A DNA stretch of 64,000 nt. It comes from Fructobacillus durionis (lineage in GTDB: Bacteria; Bacillota; Bacilli; Lactobacillales; Lactobacillaceae). Both the position numbers and the translations under genes were made by a program. The number at the start of each line of letters is the position of its first letter. The stretch's first letter is position 1. Positions 1-7,575 of this stretch are shown one piece after another. The DNA is taken from assembly GCF_900112405.1 (NCBI RefSeq), contig NZ_FOLI01000003.1, forward strand, positions 1 through 64,000, written 5' to 3'. Below the pieces are notes generated by a model that had not been told where the DNA came from, made no database searches, and saw only the letters and a program-made list of their open reading frames with translations.

Positions 1-22
1 CCGTTAGTCGGCACTATTAGAT

Positions 23-57
23 AAAGAAGGTCATCGCTTAGATGGCCTTCTTTTTTT
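23..57 (+). terminator. Intrinsic terminator for an upstream plus-strand gene outside the window
   Basis: A hairpin with arms AGAAGGTCATC and GATGGCCTTCT (one G-T pair) is followed by seven T. The T-tract is on the plus strand, so it ends a transcript entering from the left. The stop codon of the minus-strand gene at 56 lies in the T-tract. Confidence 0.75.
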
Positions 58-1018
58 ATATTATTTTTTTAACTCGCTGTTGAATGTTAATCGGTATTTG
101 CCCAAGTATATGTCTCATCGGTCCTTCATTGATTGGAAGAAGGCTATCGAATATATTTAGCAGGTTTATTAACTGATCCTTGAATATTTGACGTTCACTC
201 TGTTTTAAGAGAATACCAATAACCAGTAGAAGGCCGAAAAAGTCTTGTTGTCCATAGCCTTCATTGAACTCTTCGTCGGTGATTACCTCTTCTTCGTAAA
301 AAGAACGGATGTAGGAGAGAGTGAGAGGGGCTTTTGAATGGATTTGGACAATGGCTTCACCATGGGCCAGTCCGTTTCTAAAATCAATTAAATAATCAAT
401 TGTATTCTGGAAAGCAATTAATGTTTCTTCATTAATTGACGCAGGAATGAAAAAGTCAGTCATCACTTTTTCACGTATGTTGGTGGGGCTAATTTGAAAC
501 CAACAGTTAAACTGCCCAAAGGAAATGTTTTCAATTAATATCCAAGGCGGCACGTTACCACTAAGGCGATAAGCAAGCAATGTTTTAGAGACGTTTTTAC
601 TTTGTTGGTTTTTATGGTGTAAGGTGTGTAAAACTTGTTTCGTTAATTGTCCCCGTTTACTGTAAATAACATTTGATAAATAGTTGCTTTCTAAGGTGCC
701 AAATTGTTGAGCAAGCTCATATTGAAAAACTGATTTCATATTTTTTTCAATCGACAGGATGGCTTGTAGAATTTCAGAGGCGAGTCGGTTCTCCAGCATT
801 TGAATGACCCCAAGTGTTTCGATTGAAATGCCATCAATGAAAGTCTCAGTGTCTGGCCCTTTGCGTAATGAATCCTGATATTTATCGATTAGATTATGAA
901 AGGAGTATTTTTTGAGTGTGCGGAGAGCGGTGTCCTTTTTCTGTATCGAAATATTATATTGTTCTTGAAGGCTTTGAAGCTGTCTTTCCCAGTCAAGAAA
1001 GGTAGTGGTTTCGATCAT
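56..1018 (-). CDS. Abi-like protein (Abi_2/AbiD-AbiF type) with HEPN RNase motif
   Basis: A 320-residue protein resembling the Abi_2 (AbiD/AbiF) abortive-infection family. Seen: the family-like stretch PPWILIENISFGQF at about residues 157-170 and RNGLAH at 214-219, which fits the Rx4H catalytic motif of HEPN ribonucleases. Length is normal for the family. GGGGGAG ends about six bases before the ATG and supports the start. Known: Abi_2 proteins belong to the HEPN superfamily and several stop phage growth, probably by RNA cleavage. Inferred: a cytoplasmic single-gene phage-defence toxin. There is no partner gene or mobile-element border beside it. It lies alone between hairpins, and the 427 bases upstream hold no other gene in its direction. 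Actual defence activity is untested. Confidence 0.75.
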   Translation of the reverse strand: MIETTTFLDWERQLQSLQEQYNISIQKKDTALRTLKKYSFHNLIDKYQDSLRKGPDTETFIDGISIETLGVIQMLENRLASEILQAILSIEKNMKSVFQYELAQQFGTLESNYLSNVIYSKRGQLTKQVLHTLHHKNQQSKNVSKTLLAYRLSGNVPPWILIENISFGQFNCWFQISPTNIREKVMTDFFIPASINEETLIAFQNTIDYLIDFRNGLAHGEAIVQIHSKAPLTLSYIRSFYEEEVITDEEFNEGYGQQDFFGLLLVIGILLKQSERQIFKDQLINLLNIFDSLLPINEGPMRHILGQIPINIQQRVKKII

Positions 1019-1105
1019 ATTATCTCCCCCTAACTATGCAGCAATCTGATTAACATCAGTTTTAAGAGTTTAATTGGAATAGTATTGGTGAAGATATTTT
1101 ATCAT

Positions 1106-1135
1106 AAGATACGAACAAATGTTCGCATCTTTTTT
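1106..1135 (+). terminator. Orphan terminator-like hairpin in the intergenic region
   Basis: Arms AAGATACGAAC and GTTCGCATCTT (one A-C mismatch) around AAAT are followed by six T on the plus strand. No plus-strand gene lies between 57 and this point, so it would end an unseen RNA, or instead be a palindromic control site of the abi-like gene. The rest of 1019-1445 holds no gene that I can see. It also contains a 12-base perfect palindrome, AGAAATATTTCT, at 1338-1349. Confidence 0.45.
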
Positions 1136-1445
1136 GTTTTTAATCTATTTAGGACCGGATTTTAAAAGGATAGAATCGTTCAAATCCCCATTCTAAAGGC
1201 CTTAGTTCTATTCGAAGGAACCGATTAAGACGCGTAAACGTTATGGATGAAAGGCTTTTGAAACAAAGAAACAGTTCATAAATGAAAAGCGCATATTATC
1301 AAGCATGGTTGTCTGTCTTAAAAGTCTTATTATTGTAAGAAATATTTCTGTTAAATAAGGTCAATCTTTTTGCAACTTCTTGATATGCCTCCGAAATCTC
1401 CACCCTGTTATTCTGAGTAGGTTAACTCAGTTATGGAGAAAAATT

Positions 1446-2186
1446 ATGAAATTAAAAGTAATCTTATTAAGCGGCGTTACCGCCATTGCCCTTGCATCTG
1501 CATCCGGCGTTACTTATATTCAAGCACAGAGCACACACCATAAGGCAGTACAGGCCAAGGCACTAAAGGTTGAACAAACCAAGGCTAAGGCGCAGAAGTT
1601 GGCTGCTAAGACCTCTGATGCCAAGAAACAAGATGATACACAGAATAACGCTCAAGATCAGAAGCAAGAACAGACTCAAACGGCAGCCCAGACCCAGCCG
1701 GAAACTGCTACGAATACTCAGGCTGATACTGAAAAGCTAGCTGCTACGGATGCCTCAGCAACTGCTACGCAAACGCAACCTACTTCAGCGGTTAATACAT
1801 CACCAGCACCGAATGCTGCTGCCCCTAAGGCAACACGTACGGATGGTTTTAACTTCTTAGGTAAGCATTGGGATATTACGACATTTTCTAACACTAGTGG
1901 TGGGAACACGCCTCGTTGGACACCATATATCTTCCAGTGGTCAGCGATTCCTAACTACTACTTAGCTGAAGCTGCATCAAGTGCTGGTTCTGCGGTTCGT
2001 CAGCTTTCAGTAGGGGATGAAGTCGTGGTTAATGGACAGACATACCATGTAACCGACATTCGTCACGGTATGAAGCGTTTGGATTCTTTGGAGACTGTTG
2101 AAAATTTGACTTCAACACACGCAATGGGACTCCAAACTTGTGATGATGCTACTGGAACTTACATTTCAACTTACTGGTTTGATTAA
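1446..2186 (+). CDS. Secreted protein with degenerate sortase-like C-terminal domain
   Basis: 246 residues. The start is ATG 1446 because GGAG at 1435-1438 precedes it by seven bases and a signal peptide follows directly (residues 1 to about 28); an upstream in-frame ATG at 1380 has no ribosome site. Residues 30-130 are a low-complexity Ala/Thr/Gln/Lys linker. From about residue 185 the protein resembles the second half of a sortase: LSVGDEVVVNGQTYHV, then RLDSL, then GLQTC with Cys232 where sortases have TLxTC. The GH histidine expected 10-20 residues before the GD, and the arginine after the TC, are not visible. Inferred: an exported protein, either a non-catalytic sortase relative or another fold. 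Monocistronic, with a terminator directly after it. Function unknown. Confidence 0.6.
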   Translation: MKLKVILLSGVTAIALASASGVTYIQAQSTHHKAVQAKALKVEQTKAKAQKLAAKTSDAKKQDDTQNNAQDQKQEQTQTAAQTQPETATNTQADTEKLAATDASATATQTQPTSAVNTSPAPNAAAPKATRTDGFNFLGKHWDITTFSNTSGGNTPRWTPYIFQWSAIPNYYLAEAASSAGSAVRQLSVGDEVVVNGQTYHVTDIRHGMKRLDSLETVENLTSTHAMGLQTCDDATGTYISTYWFD

Positions 2187-2198
2187 TTGTATAAATGA

Positions 2199-2227
2199 AA
2201 AGTCGCTGCTTTGGCAGCGACTTTTTT
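2199..2227 (+). terminator. Intrinsic terminator
   Basis: AGTCGCTGC-TTTG-GCAGCGACT followed by six T; ends the secreted-protein transcript. Confidence 0.85.
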
Positions 2228-2289
2228 ATATAGAAGAGCCCTCTAAAATTCCGTATAATGAATAAAAAACATCAGAATGGAGATTTGCG

Positions 2290-2766
2290 ATGCGCTTATG
2301 GCATTATCGATTAATACCGACACTTTCACGTCAGAACCTTTTGGGTCAGTGGCGGGAATGTTTGGCCATTACCGGGGCCATTAGCAAGAATGGTGAGGTT
2401 AACCACGCTACCGTTAACCGTTTGAATGACTATCCGATTGAAGATTTAGAGATATACATCGAGTTAGTGAAACGGGAAATGAATCGACGGGGTTATAATA
2501 CCACGGAAAGGTCCCATCAGAAGCTGAAAAAGGATATTGGATACGATTGGAACCGGCCGATACAATATGAAGAAAATGGACTGGGAGATGTCTACTTTAC
2601 CAGCGGAAAAGAACTTTTTGAAGGCTTTCATAACAAGCGCTATCTCTGGCAGAACTTGTACATGATGCAGGAGAAGGCGGATACTGATCAGCTGACGCAA
2701 GCAGAGTGGCAGGCGATGTTAGCTTCCCTAGAGGGTAAGTATCCGGAGGTATTATCATTACGTTAA
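2290..2766 (+). CDS. Pyrimidine dimer DNA glycosylase/endonuclease V-like protein (TIGR02328 type)
   Basis: 158 residues. The start MRLWHYRLI..LSRQNLLGQWRE matches the conserved opening of proteins annotated as pyrimidine dimer DNA glycosylases or TIGR02328 (MRLWHE.LI..LPR.QLLGQHRE), and NHATVNRLNDYP fits their next conserved block. GGAG at 2279-2282 precedes the ATG. Known: T4 endonuclease V and relatives cut the glycosyl bond at UV dimers using an N-terminal amine and a Glu. The conserved N-terminus here fits that chemistry, but the Leuconostoc-type proteins have rarely been tested. Single gene between two terminators. A protein-family search giving no Pyr_excise hit would refute the call. 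Confidence 0.65.
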   Translation: MRLWHYRLIPTLSRQNLLGQWRECLAITGAISKNGEVNHATVNRLNDYPIEDLEIYIELVKREMNRRGYNTTERSHQKLKKDIGYDWNRPIQYEENGLGDVYFTSGKELFEGFHNKRYLWQNLYMMQEKADTDQLTQAEWQAMLASLEGKYPEVLSLR

Positions 2767-2791
2767 GCCCTGTATGTCATTGTAAGAACAA

Positions 2792-2829
2792 AAAAGCAGC
2801 AACTTGTTTTCTTCAAGTTGCTGCTTTTA
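2792..2829. terminator. Bidirectional intrinsic terminator between convergent genes
   Basis: AAAAGCAGCAACTTG-TTTTCTT-CAAGTTGCTGCTTTT has A and T tracts on both sides, so it can stop both the plus gene ending at 2766 and the minus gene ending at 2848. Confidence 0.85.
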
Positions 2830-2847
2830 TTTATAAAAACTAGTTAT

Positions 2848-3897
2848 TTAGACAGTTTCAACAAGAACTGACTTCTTACCAATCTTGAAGAGAATCATAC
2901 CTACTACAATGTATGTTAATAGAACGCAGACTGGCATGGCAATGGCGTTACCATCGAAGAAGGTAATGTTACGCAAAAGCGTTCCAGTTGCACCAGGTGG
3001 CAAGAGTTGTCCTAAGAATCCCCAGCCCTTAGGCAACATTTCAGGGGCTGATCCAAGACCTGATAATGGGTTACCAAGCAAGATCAACATTACGGCGGCA
3101 ATTCCAAGTCCACCATTTCCCATGACTTCAAGCAAACCAAGAACAAAGAAGGCTGTTCCGGCAATACCGAGCATTGCGCCAAGTGAAGTTAGGAAGTAGT
3201 TACCGTCAAAGGTACCGATTCCGAACTGGATAACGGCAACCAAACCGAGACCACCGATGATGGCGAAGGTGATGGCAGCCCAGAACTTTTGCTTCTTACC
3301 CTTAACCATGTTGGCGATGGCAACAGTACCAATCCAACCACCAAGAGCGATTGGCAAGGCGCCGGCAACAAGTCCAGCACCCTTTGTATCGCGAGATGGG
3401 AAGGACTTCAATTCCTTAACAGTCAACGTCTTGGCATCGATTGCTTGAACCTTAGCATTTAAAGTCTTTAACACGTTGGCATCAGCTGCCTGTGCTTGCA
3501 TTGTCTGAATTTGTGCCTTGGCAGCAACCTTTTGCTGGGTAACAACGGCATTACCGATTGTTTCTAAGGCTTGTGCAACAGCAGTTGAAGCTGCAGTTGC
3601 CTTGTATAAAGTCATATCGCCAGTTTCTGAAATATCAAAGGCGCCGTAAATCTTACGTTCGTTAACGGCAGTCTTCATTGCTGAAACTGACTTATACTGT
3701 GTAACATCGAAGCCCTTCTTATCGAGTGGCTTGGCCATCTTCTGGTAGACTTCTTCGTTTGTTGTGACGATTCCGATTGGAACGTTGTTCACACCTGAGT
3801 TAACGGCTGGCGTGGCAAAGGCGGTCATCATAATTGACAACACAACTGTCAAACCAACGGCCAAAGTCAGGATGAACTTTGGGGTTGATGCTTTCAT
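2848..3897 (-). CDS. YhgE/Pip-like ABC-2-type membrane protein
   Basis: 349 residues with one membrane segment near residues 10-30, an extracytoplasmic part to about 170, then about five hydrophobic segments to the C-terminus. This is the outline of ABC-2 permease and YhgE/Pip proteins, though it is much shorter than full YhgE (700+ residues). The start is supported by GAGAGGAAATT just upstream. It lies downstream of the TetR gene in the same direction, a common pairing for efflux or envelope-stress permeases, but a terminator-like palindrome separates them and a possible -10 (TATACT, 3932-3937 reverse) suggests its own promoter. No ATPase gene is adjacent. The substrate is unknown. Confidence 0.6.
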   Translation of the reverse strand: MKASTPKFILTLAVGLTVVLSIMMTAFATPAVNSGVNNVPIGIVTTNEEVYQKMAKPLDKKGFDVTQYKSVSAMKTAVNERKIYGAFDISETGDMTLYKATAASTAVAQALETIGNAVVTQQKVAAKAQIQTMQAQAADANVLKTLNAKVQAIDAKTLTVKELKSFPSRDTKGAGLVAGALPIALGGWIGTVAIANMVKGKKQKFWAAITFAIIGGLGLVAVIQFGIGTFDGNYFLTSLGAMLGIAGTAFFVLGLLEVMGNGGLGIAAVMLILLGNPLSGLGSAPEMLPKGWGFLGQLLPPGATGTLLRNITFFDGNAIAMPVCVLLTYIVVGMILFKIGKKSVLVETV

Positions 3898-3943
3898 ATT
3901 AATTTCCTCTCTATCAATAAACTATCGTTAAGTATAGGGAGTT

Positions 3944-3975
3944 TTAAAAAATAAAAAAACCAACAAACGTTGGTT
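3944..3975 (-). terminator. Terminator-like palindrome between tetR and the permease gene; possible TetR operator
   Basis: AACCAAC-GTTT-GTTGGTT read on the minus strand is followed by TTTTTTATTTTTT, so it can end the tetR transcript. It is also an 18-base near-perfect palindrome about 10 bases upstream of a candidate -10 box of the permease gene, a usual position for a TetR-family operator. Which role applies cannot be decided from sequence. Confidence 0.55.
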
Positions 3976-4023
3976 AAAGGTTGGATAACTTAAGTTAATA
4001 AACATTTTTAAAACAAGTGTCGG

Positions 4024-4599
4024 TTATTTAATCAGTTGAACGACTACTTTAGGCATGACTTCTTTAATGATGTTAGTGAATTCCTCGGTGCTTTCGGCGA
4101 AATCCTTTTTAACCCAAGTCGTTAACATAGTGCTAACACTGGAGGTTAAGAGGACCATAGCGTAGTCGCGAGGAATGGCTAGGTGTTCATCGTCGATGGC
4201 AGAAGAGAAAGTTTCCATACCACGTTCCTGAAGGTGACTCTCAAAGGTGTGACCAGCGTTGTCAGAAAGCATCAGTGCAACTAACTCACGGTGTTGGTTA
4301 ATATTTTGAACAATATGAATGGATCGTTGTTGAAATTGTTCAACGAGGGGGCCCCGAGTAGACCAGTCGACGTCAGGAAGGCCGTTGATTAAGTTATCAA
4401 GAAGTTCGTCTTGCATCTTATCCATTAAATCGTATTTATCTAAATAATGGGCGTAGAAAGTTGAACGGTTAATGCCGGCTTCATCAATAATCATTTTAAC
4501 CGAAATTTTGCTGAAATCATTCTTTTTAAGTAAATCTAAAAATGAATCTTGAATCGCTTGGTCCGCCTTTGAAAAGCGCATGTCTTTTTTATTAGTCAT
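4024..4599 (-). CDS. TetR/AcrR family transcriptional regulator
   Basis: 191 residues. The N-terminal 55 residues are a TetR helix-turn-helix: AIQDSFLDLLKKNDFSKISVKMI then IDEAGINRSTFYAHYLDKYDL, where the recognition-helix NRSTFYAHY is typical. The remainder is an all-helical ligand/dimer domain like those of the DhaS/TetR_C_8 type. The start is ATG 4599. The gene precedes the YhgE-like membrane protein gene in the same direction, so local control of that gene is the simplest reading. The ligand is unknown. Confidence 0.85.
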   Translation of the reverse strand: MTNKKDMRFSKADQAIQDSFLDLLKKNDFSKISVKMIIDEAGINRSTFYAHYLDKYDLMDKMQDELLDNLINGLPDVDWSTRGPLVEQFQQRSIHIVQNINQHRELVALMLSDNAGHTFESHLQERGMETFSSAIDDEHLAIPRDYAMVLLTSSVSTMLTTWVKKDFAESTEEFTNIIKEVMPKVVVQLIK

Positions 4600-4644
4600 A
4601 GTAAATTTTCTCTTTGAAAAAATAAGTAATTACTACTTTATTGA

Positions 4645-5169
4645 TTAATCAACCTTTGGTTCTGTTGATGTTGGCTGACGGAAGTCATCCGCAAAGAGAC
4701 CCATCATGTATGAGTCATGGTACTTTCCCTCAGCAAAGAAGTGGTGCTTCAAGCAGCCTTCTTCTTCAAAACCAATTTTCTTATAAATATGAACGGCAGC
4801 CGCGTTATCCACGTCAACGTAGAGGTAAATCTTGTGCAGATTCAAAACGTTGAACCCGTATTCAATACCAGCTCGCATTCCGGCTTGTGCCAATCCGTGC
4901 CCCTGGAATTTTGAATCAATAATGATTTGAATTTCAGCGTGTCGGTGAATGGTGTTAATTTCCATTAATTCAACAACACCAGCAAATTCACCATCCTTTT
5001 CGATGACGAAACGACGTTCTGTTTGATCGAGTACGTGTCGGTCGTAAAGCAAAGTCAATTCGTCAAAGGAGTTATATGGTTCTTCGAACCAAAGGGCCAT
5101 AACGGAACGTGAGTTCTTTTGGCGGTAAATGTGAGGCAGGTCTCGTTTCTCTAATGGGCGGATATTCAT
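4645..5169 (-). CDS. speG: GNAT acetyltransferase, spermidine N-acetyltransferase (SpeG) type
   Basis: 174 residues from ATG 5169, chosen because GGAG precedes it by five bases and because SpeG proteins start at this MNIRPLEKRDL; the longer ORF from 5199 has no ribosome site. Shared with SpeG: WFEEPYNSFDELTLLYDRH, ERRFVIE, VELMEINTIHRHAEIQIII, the acetyl-CoA loop QGHGLAQAG (usually QGKGYA) and NAAAVHIYKKIGFEEEG. Known: SpeG moves acetyl from acetyl-CoA to spermidine or spermine in the cytoplasm, relieving polyamine toxicity. No polyamine genes are adjacent. Substrate within the family is inferred. Monocistronic. Confidence 0.75.
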   Translation of the reverse strand: MNIRPLEKRDLPHIYRQKNSRSVMALWFEEPYNSFDELTLLYDRHVLDQTERRFVIEKDGEFAGVVELMEINTIHRHAEIQIIIDSKFQGHGLAQAGMRAGIEYGFNVLNLHKIYLYVDVDNAAAVHIYKKIGFEEEGCLKHHFFAEGKYHDSYMMGLFADDFRQPTSTEPKVD

Positions 5170-5228
5170 GGGGGCTCCTTTTATATTTTTTAATATCATA
5201 GCATATTATACGCCGTAAAATTAATCGT

Positions 5229-5258
5229 AAAAAAAGCGGAACCAATCGGTTCCGCCTT
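5229..5258 (-). terminator. Intrinsic terminator after tRNA-Gln
   Basis: On the minus strand GCGGAACC-GATT-GGTTCCGC is followed by seven T, just after the tRNA 3' end. Confidence 0.85.
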
Positions 5259-5264
5259 TAGGTA

Positions 5265-5336
5265 TTGCCCCTGCTGGATTCGAACCAGCGCATAGTGGCA
5301 CCAGAAGCCACCGCCTTACCGCTTGGCCAAGGGGCA
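5265..5336 (-). tRNA. tRNA-Gln(CTG)
   Basis: A complete 72-base cloverleaf on the minus strand. The acceptor TGCCCCT pairs with AGGGGCA (U1-A72 as in tRNA-Gln), with discriminator A. The D arm is GCC-AAGCGGTAA-GGC. The anticodon arm is GTGGC-TTCTGGT-GCCAC with anticodon CTG at the usual place. The T arm is GCTGG-TTCGAAT-CCAGC. CCA is not encoded. It is transcribed alone with its own terminator. A second tRNA-Gln with TTG is expected elsewhere, because CTG reads only CAG. Confidence 0.92.
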
Positions 5337-5469
5337 ATTACTTGATATATATTAGCTAATTTTTGAATAAAATGCAAGGGGTTGCGGGTAAAAAAGTCGA
5401 TTTTTTTATTTTTGCTTTAACTCTTTTGGCTTATGCTTTTTTTAATGGTTTACGATAGCAAAATGGTAT

Positions 5470-5498
5470 TTGAATTATCAGACTAGACCAATTATAAT
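5470..5498 (+). promoter_or_regulatory. Promoter of the GntR gene with a candidate operator in the spacer
   Basis: TTGAAT (5470-5475), a 17-base spacer and TATAAT (5493-5498) form a near-consensus sigma-A promoter. The spacer holds GACTAGACCA, close to the half-site (TAGACCA) of operators bound by NagR/YvoA-like GntR proteins, which fits self-control. The operator role is inferred. Confidence 0.65.
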
Positions 5499-5567
5499 TA
5501 TAAAAGATGACACATGGGGATAAAGTCCATACTAAAAGGTACTTATCCAATTGAGGAGGTTTCTACC

Positions 5568-6266
5568 ATGGCTATACCACGGTATATTGAAATTCATAAT
5601 GAGATTCGTCAGCGCATCGCGGCGGGTGAATGGAAAACAAACAAGCGCTTGCCCGCTGAACGTGAATTAGCCGCATCGTTTAATGTCTCCCGAATGACCT
5701 TGCGACAGGCCATTCAAACTTTGGTAGACGAGGGGATTTTGGAACGCCGTGTTGGTTCTGGAACCTTCGTTGCCGAGAAGAAGGTTTCGGAACGTGCCCT
5801 GGGCGTAACCTCCTTTACCGAACTGATGAAAAAGTCCGGTCGTAAGGCACAGTCAGTTACGGTTTCCTATAAGGTCACGACACCATCTGTTTCAGAAATG
5901 GACCACTTGAACTTAAAGGCTGAAGATGAAGTCTTAGTGATGGAACGTTTGCGTTTGGGGGATGATGAACCCATTTTGCTCGAACAAACGACTTTACCAG
6001 TGAAGTTAGTGAATAACTTTACCCGTTCAGAACTAACGGAGTCCCTTTATAAGACGCTAATTGACGCCGGCATCCAACCTGGACGTGCTAACCAAACGAT
6101 TACCGCATCGCTTGCTACAGAACGCCAGGCGGCACTATTAGAAATTAAGCGGGGTGACCCAATCTTGGCTGTCCGCCAGGTTTCTTACGATCAGCAGGAC
6201 AATCCATTTGAATACGTTCGTTCCTATTACGTTGGGGACCGATTCGAATTTAAGTTAACACGATAA
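5568..6266 (+). CDS. GntR-family (HutC/UTRA) transcriptional regulator
   Basis: 232 residues from ATG 5568; GAGGAGG at 5553-5559 and the conserved PRYIEIHNEIRQRI opening set this start rather than the upstream ATG at 5514. The N-terminal 65 residues are a winged helix (LPAERELAASFNVSRMTLRQAIQTL, then a GSGTFV wing). Residues 75-230 are a UTRA ligand domain with ERLRLGDDEPILLEQTTLP and VRQVSYDQQDNPFEYVRSYY. Known: HutC-type regulators sense small metabolites such as glucosamine-6-phosphate or trehalose-6-phosphate. No sugar gene is adjacent and a terminator follows directly, so its targets are elsewhere or only itself. Confidence 0.85.
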   Translation: MAIPRYIEIHNEIRQRIAAGEWKTNKRLPAERELAASFNVSRMTLRQAIQTLVDEGILERRVGSGTFVAEKKVSERALGVTSFTELMKKSGRKAQSVTVSYKVTTPSVSEMDHLNLKAEDEVLVMERLRLGDDEPILLEQTTLPVKLVNNFTRSELTESLYKTLIDAGIQPGRANQTITASLATERQAALLEIKRGDPILAVRQVSYDQQDNPFEYVRSYYVGDRFEFKLTR

Positions 6267-6275
6267 AGATAATTA

Positions 6276-6304
6276 AGTCCTCCGCCAAAGCGGAGGGCTT
6301 TTCT
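6276..6304 (+). terminator. Intrinsic terminator
   Basis: AGTCCTCCGC-CAAA-GCGGAGGGCTTTT, directly after the GntR gene. Confidence 0.8.
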
Positions 6305-6346
6305 GCTAAGATAGAGCTAAGTATTTGACGCAGTGGGGTGAAACAA

Positions 6347-7528
6347 ATGGCAGATGAAAAAGTAAAACTAAACCTGGGACAAGGTGCCTGGCACCGAGCT
6401 ATTTCGATTGATTATGCCGACCTTTTGTCAAAGCATTTGCTCATTATGGGCCAGACTGGTTCTGGTAAATCTACTTCAGCTAAGCAGATTATTAATGAAT
6501 TACAGAAAAACAATGTAACGAACATGGTTTTTGATCCGACAGGGGAGTACAGCCGTGATCTCAATAATCGGGTAACCTACAAAGTTGGTCAGAATGCCTT
6601 TATCGACATCCGTGCTCTGTCGGCCGAAGAAATTACGAAATTACTGGGCTTGAATTGGAATGGAGAGTTAACTGCCAAGCTTCAGTCGGCTATTATTTCC
6701 CTACGTATCCAGTCTGTAATTAACCCCTATTCCCGTGAATTGTATTCCAAAGTCAACCGGCCGGTATCCGAGTTTGAGCGTTCTGAACAGGCACTAACGA
6801 TCCTGAACCAAAACTATGCCATTGAGCTCTTGGCGAAGCAGCTGGTACAAGAATTTGTAGTTCCCTTTGCAGACGAAAGGTCGGATTACAGCGTCCTTGG
6901 GCAAGAACTTGACCGTGCTCGAATTCAACAATATTGGCCTCAGATTCAAGAGCTTGAACAGTTGTTATCTGATGATACCTTAAATCGAATCTTCCACTTT
7001 CAAGCGGTTGAGTCAAAGACGACCCAATACGATTTGCCCTTTATTCTAAAGACTTTCGAGGGAAAGGTGAACCAAAAGCGTTCGTTAATTATCGATTTAT
7101 CTGCCTTACAGCCTTATCCAGCCGTTCAGCAACGAGTGCTATCCTTTTTGATGGATACTATCCTATTGAATCGTTTGGCTAGCCGGACTGAACGACCAGT
7201 GGCTGTCTTTCTAGATGAGGCCCATCGTTACATTCCCTTGGACCAGGCAATCAATGAAAACGGACTCTTCCACTTACTACGAGAAGGTCGAAAAGTTAAT
7301 CTGAACGTGGTCATTTCCACGCAGTCCCTACAAGATCTACCAGAAGCATTACGGGGGCAGCTGGCAAGCAATTTGGTACACCGCTATCAATCAACTAACG
7401 ATTTAAGTAGTTTAATGCTTTCAAAGCGCTTTTTAAAGAAACTACCACAATTACCAGTGGGAGAGGCTTTGCTGTTAGGAAATGGAAAGCCTTCGATTAT
7501 TGCTGTTCAAAAACCCGAATCAATGTAA
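6347..7528 (+). CDS. HerA/DUF87-type ATPase
   Basis: 393 residues from ATG 6347, preceded by GGGGTGA; a GTG three codons earlier overlaps that site and is less likely. Walker A GQTGSGKS at 35-42 and Walker B VAVFLDEAH near 285-293; the FDPTGEY stretch after Walker A and the C-terminal LASNLVHRYQSTND arginine region fit the HerA/FtsK-like DUF87 ATPases. Known: HerA forms hexameric DNA-pumping rings with the NurA nuclease in archaea, and bacterial relatives occur in repair and phage defence. No NurA, SIR2 or other nuclease gene lies next to it. Role unknown; single gene between terminators. Confidence 0.7.
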   Translation: MADEKVKLNLGQGAWHRAISIDYADLLSKHLLIMGQTGSGKSTSAKQIINELQKNNVTNMVFDPTGEYSRDLNNRVTYKVGQNAFIDIRALSAEEITKLLGLNWNGELTAKLQSAIISLRIQSVINPYSRELYSKVNRPVSEFERSEQALTILNQNYAIELLAKQLVQEFVVPFADERSDYSVLGQELDRARIQQYWPQIQELEQLLSDDTLNRIFHFQAVESKTTQYDLPFILKTFEGKVNQKRSLIIDLSALQPYPAVQQRVLSFLMDTILLNRLASRTERPVAVFLDEAHRYIPLDQAINENGLFHLLREGRKVNLNVVISTQSLQDLPEALRGQLASNLVHRYQSTNDLSSLMLSKRFLKKLPQLPVGEALLLGNGKPSIIAVQKPESM

Positions 7529-7569
7529 AAAAGTCCGTCTTGCGTAGATTGCGCAGGACGGACTTTTAA
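7527..7569. terminator. Bidirectional intrinsic terminator between convergent genes
   Basis: AAAGTCCGTC ... GACGGACTTTT stem with an inner TTGCG-TGCGCA part; A/T tracts lie on both sides. Confidence 0.8.
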
Positions 7570-7575
7570 AATATT

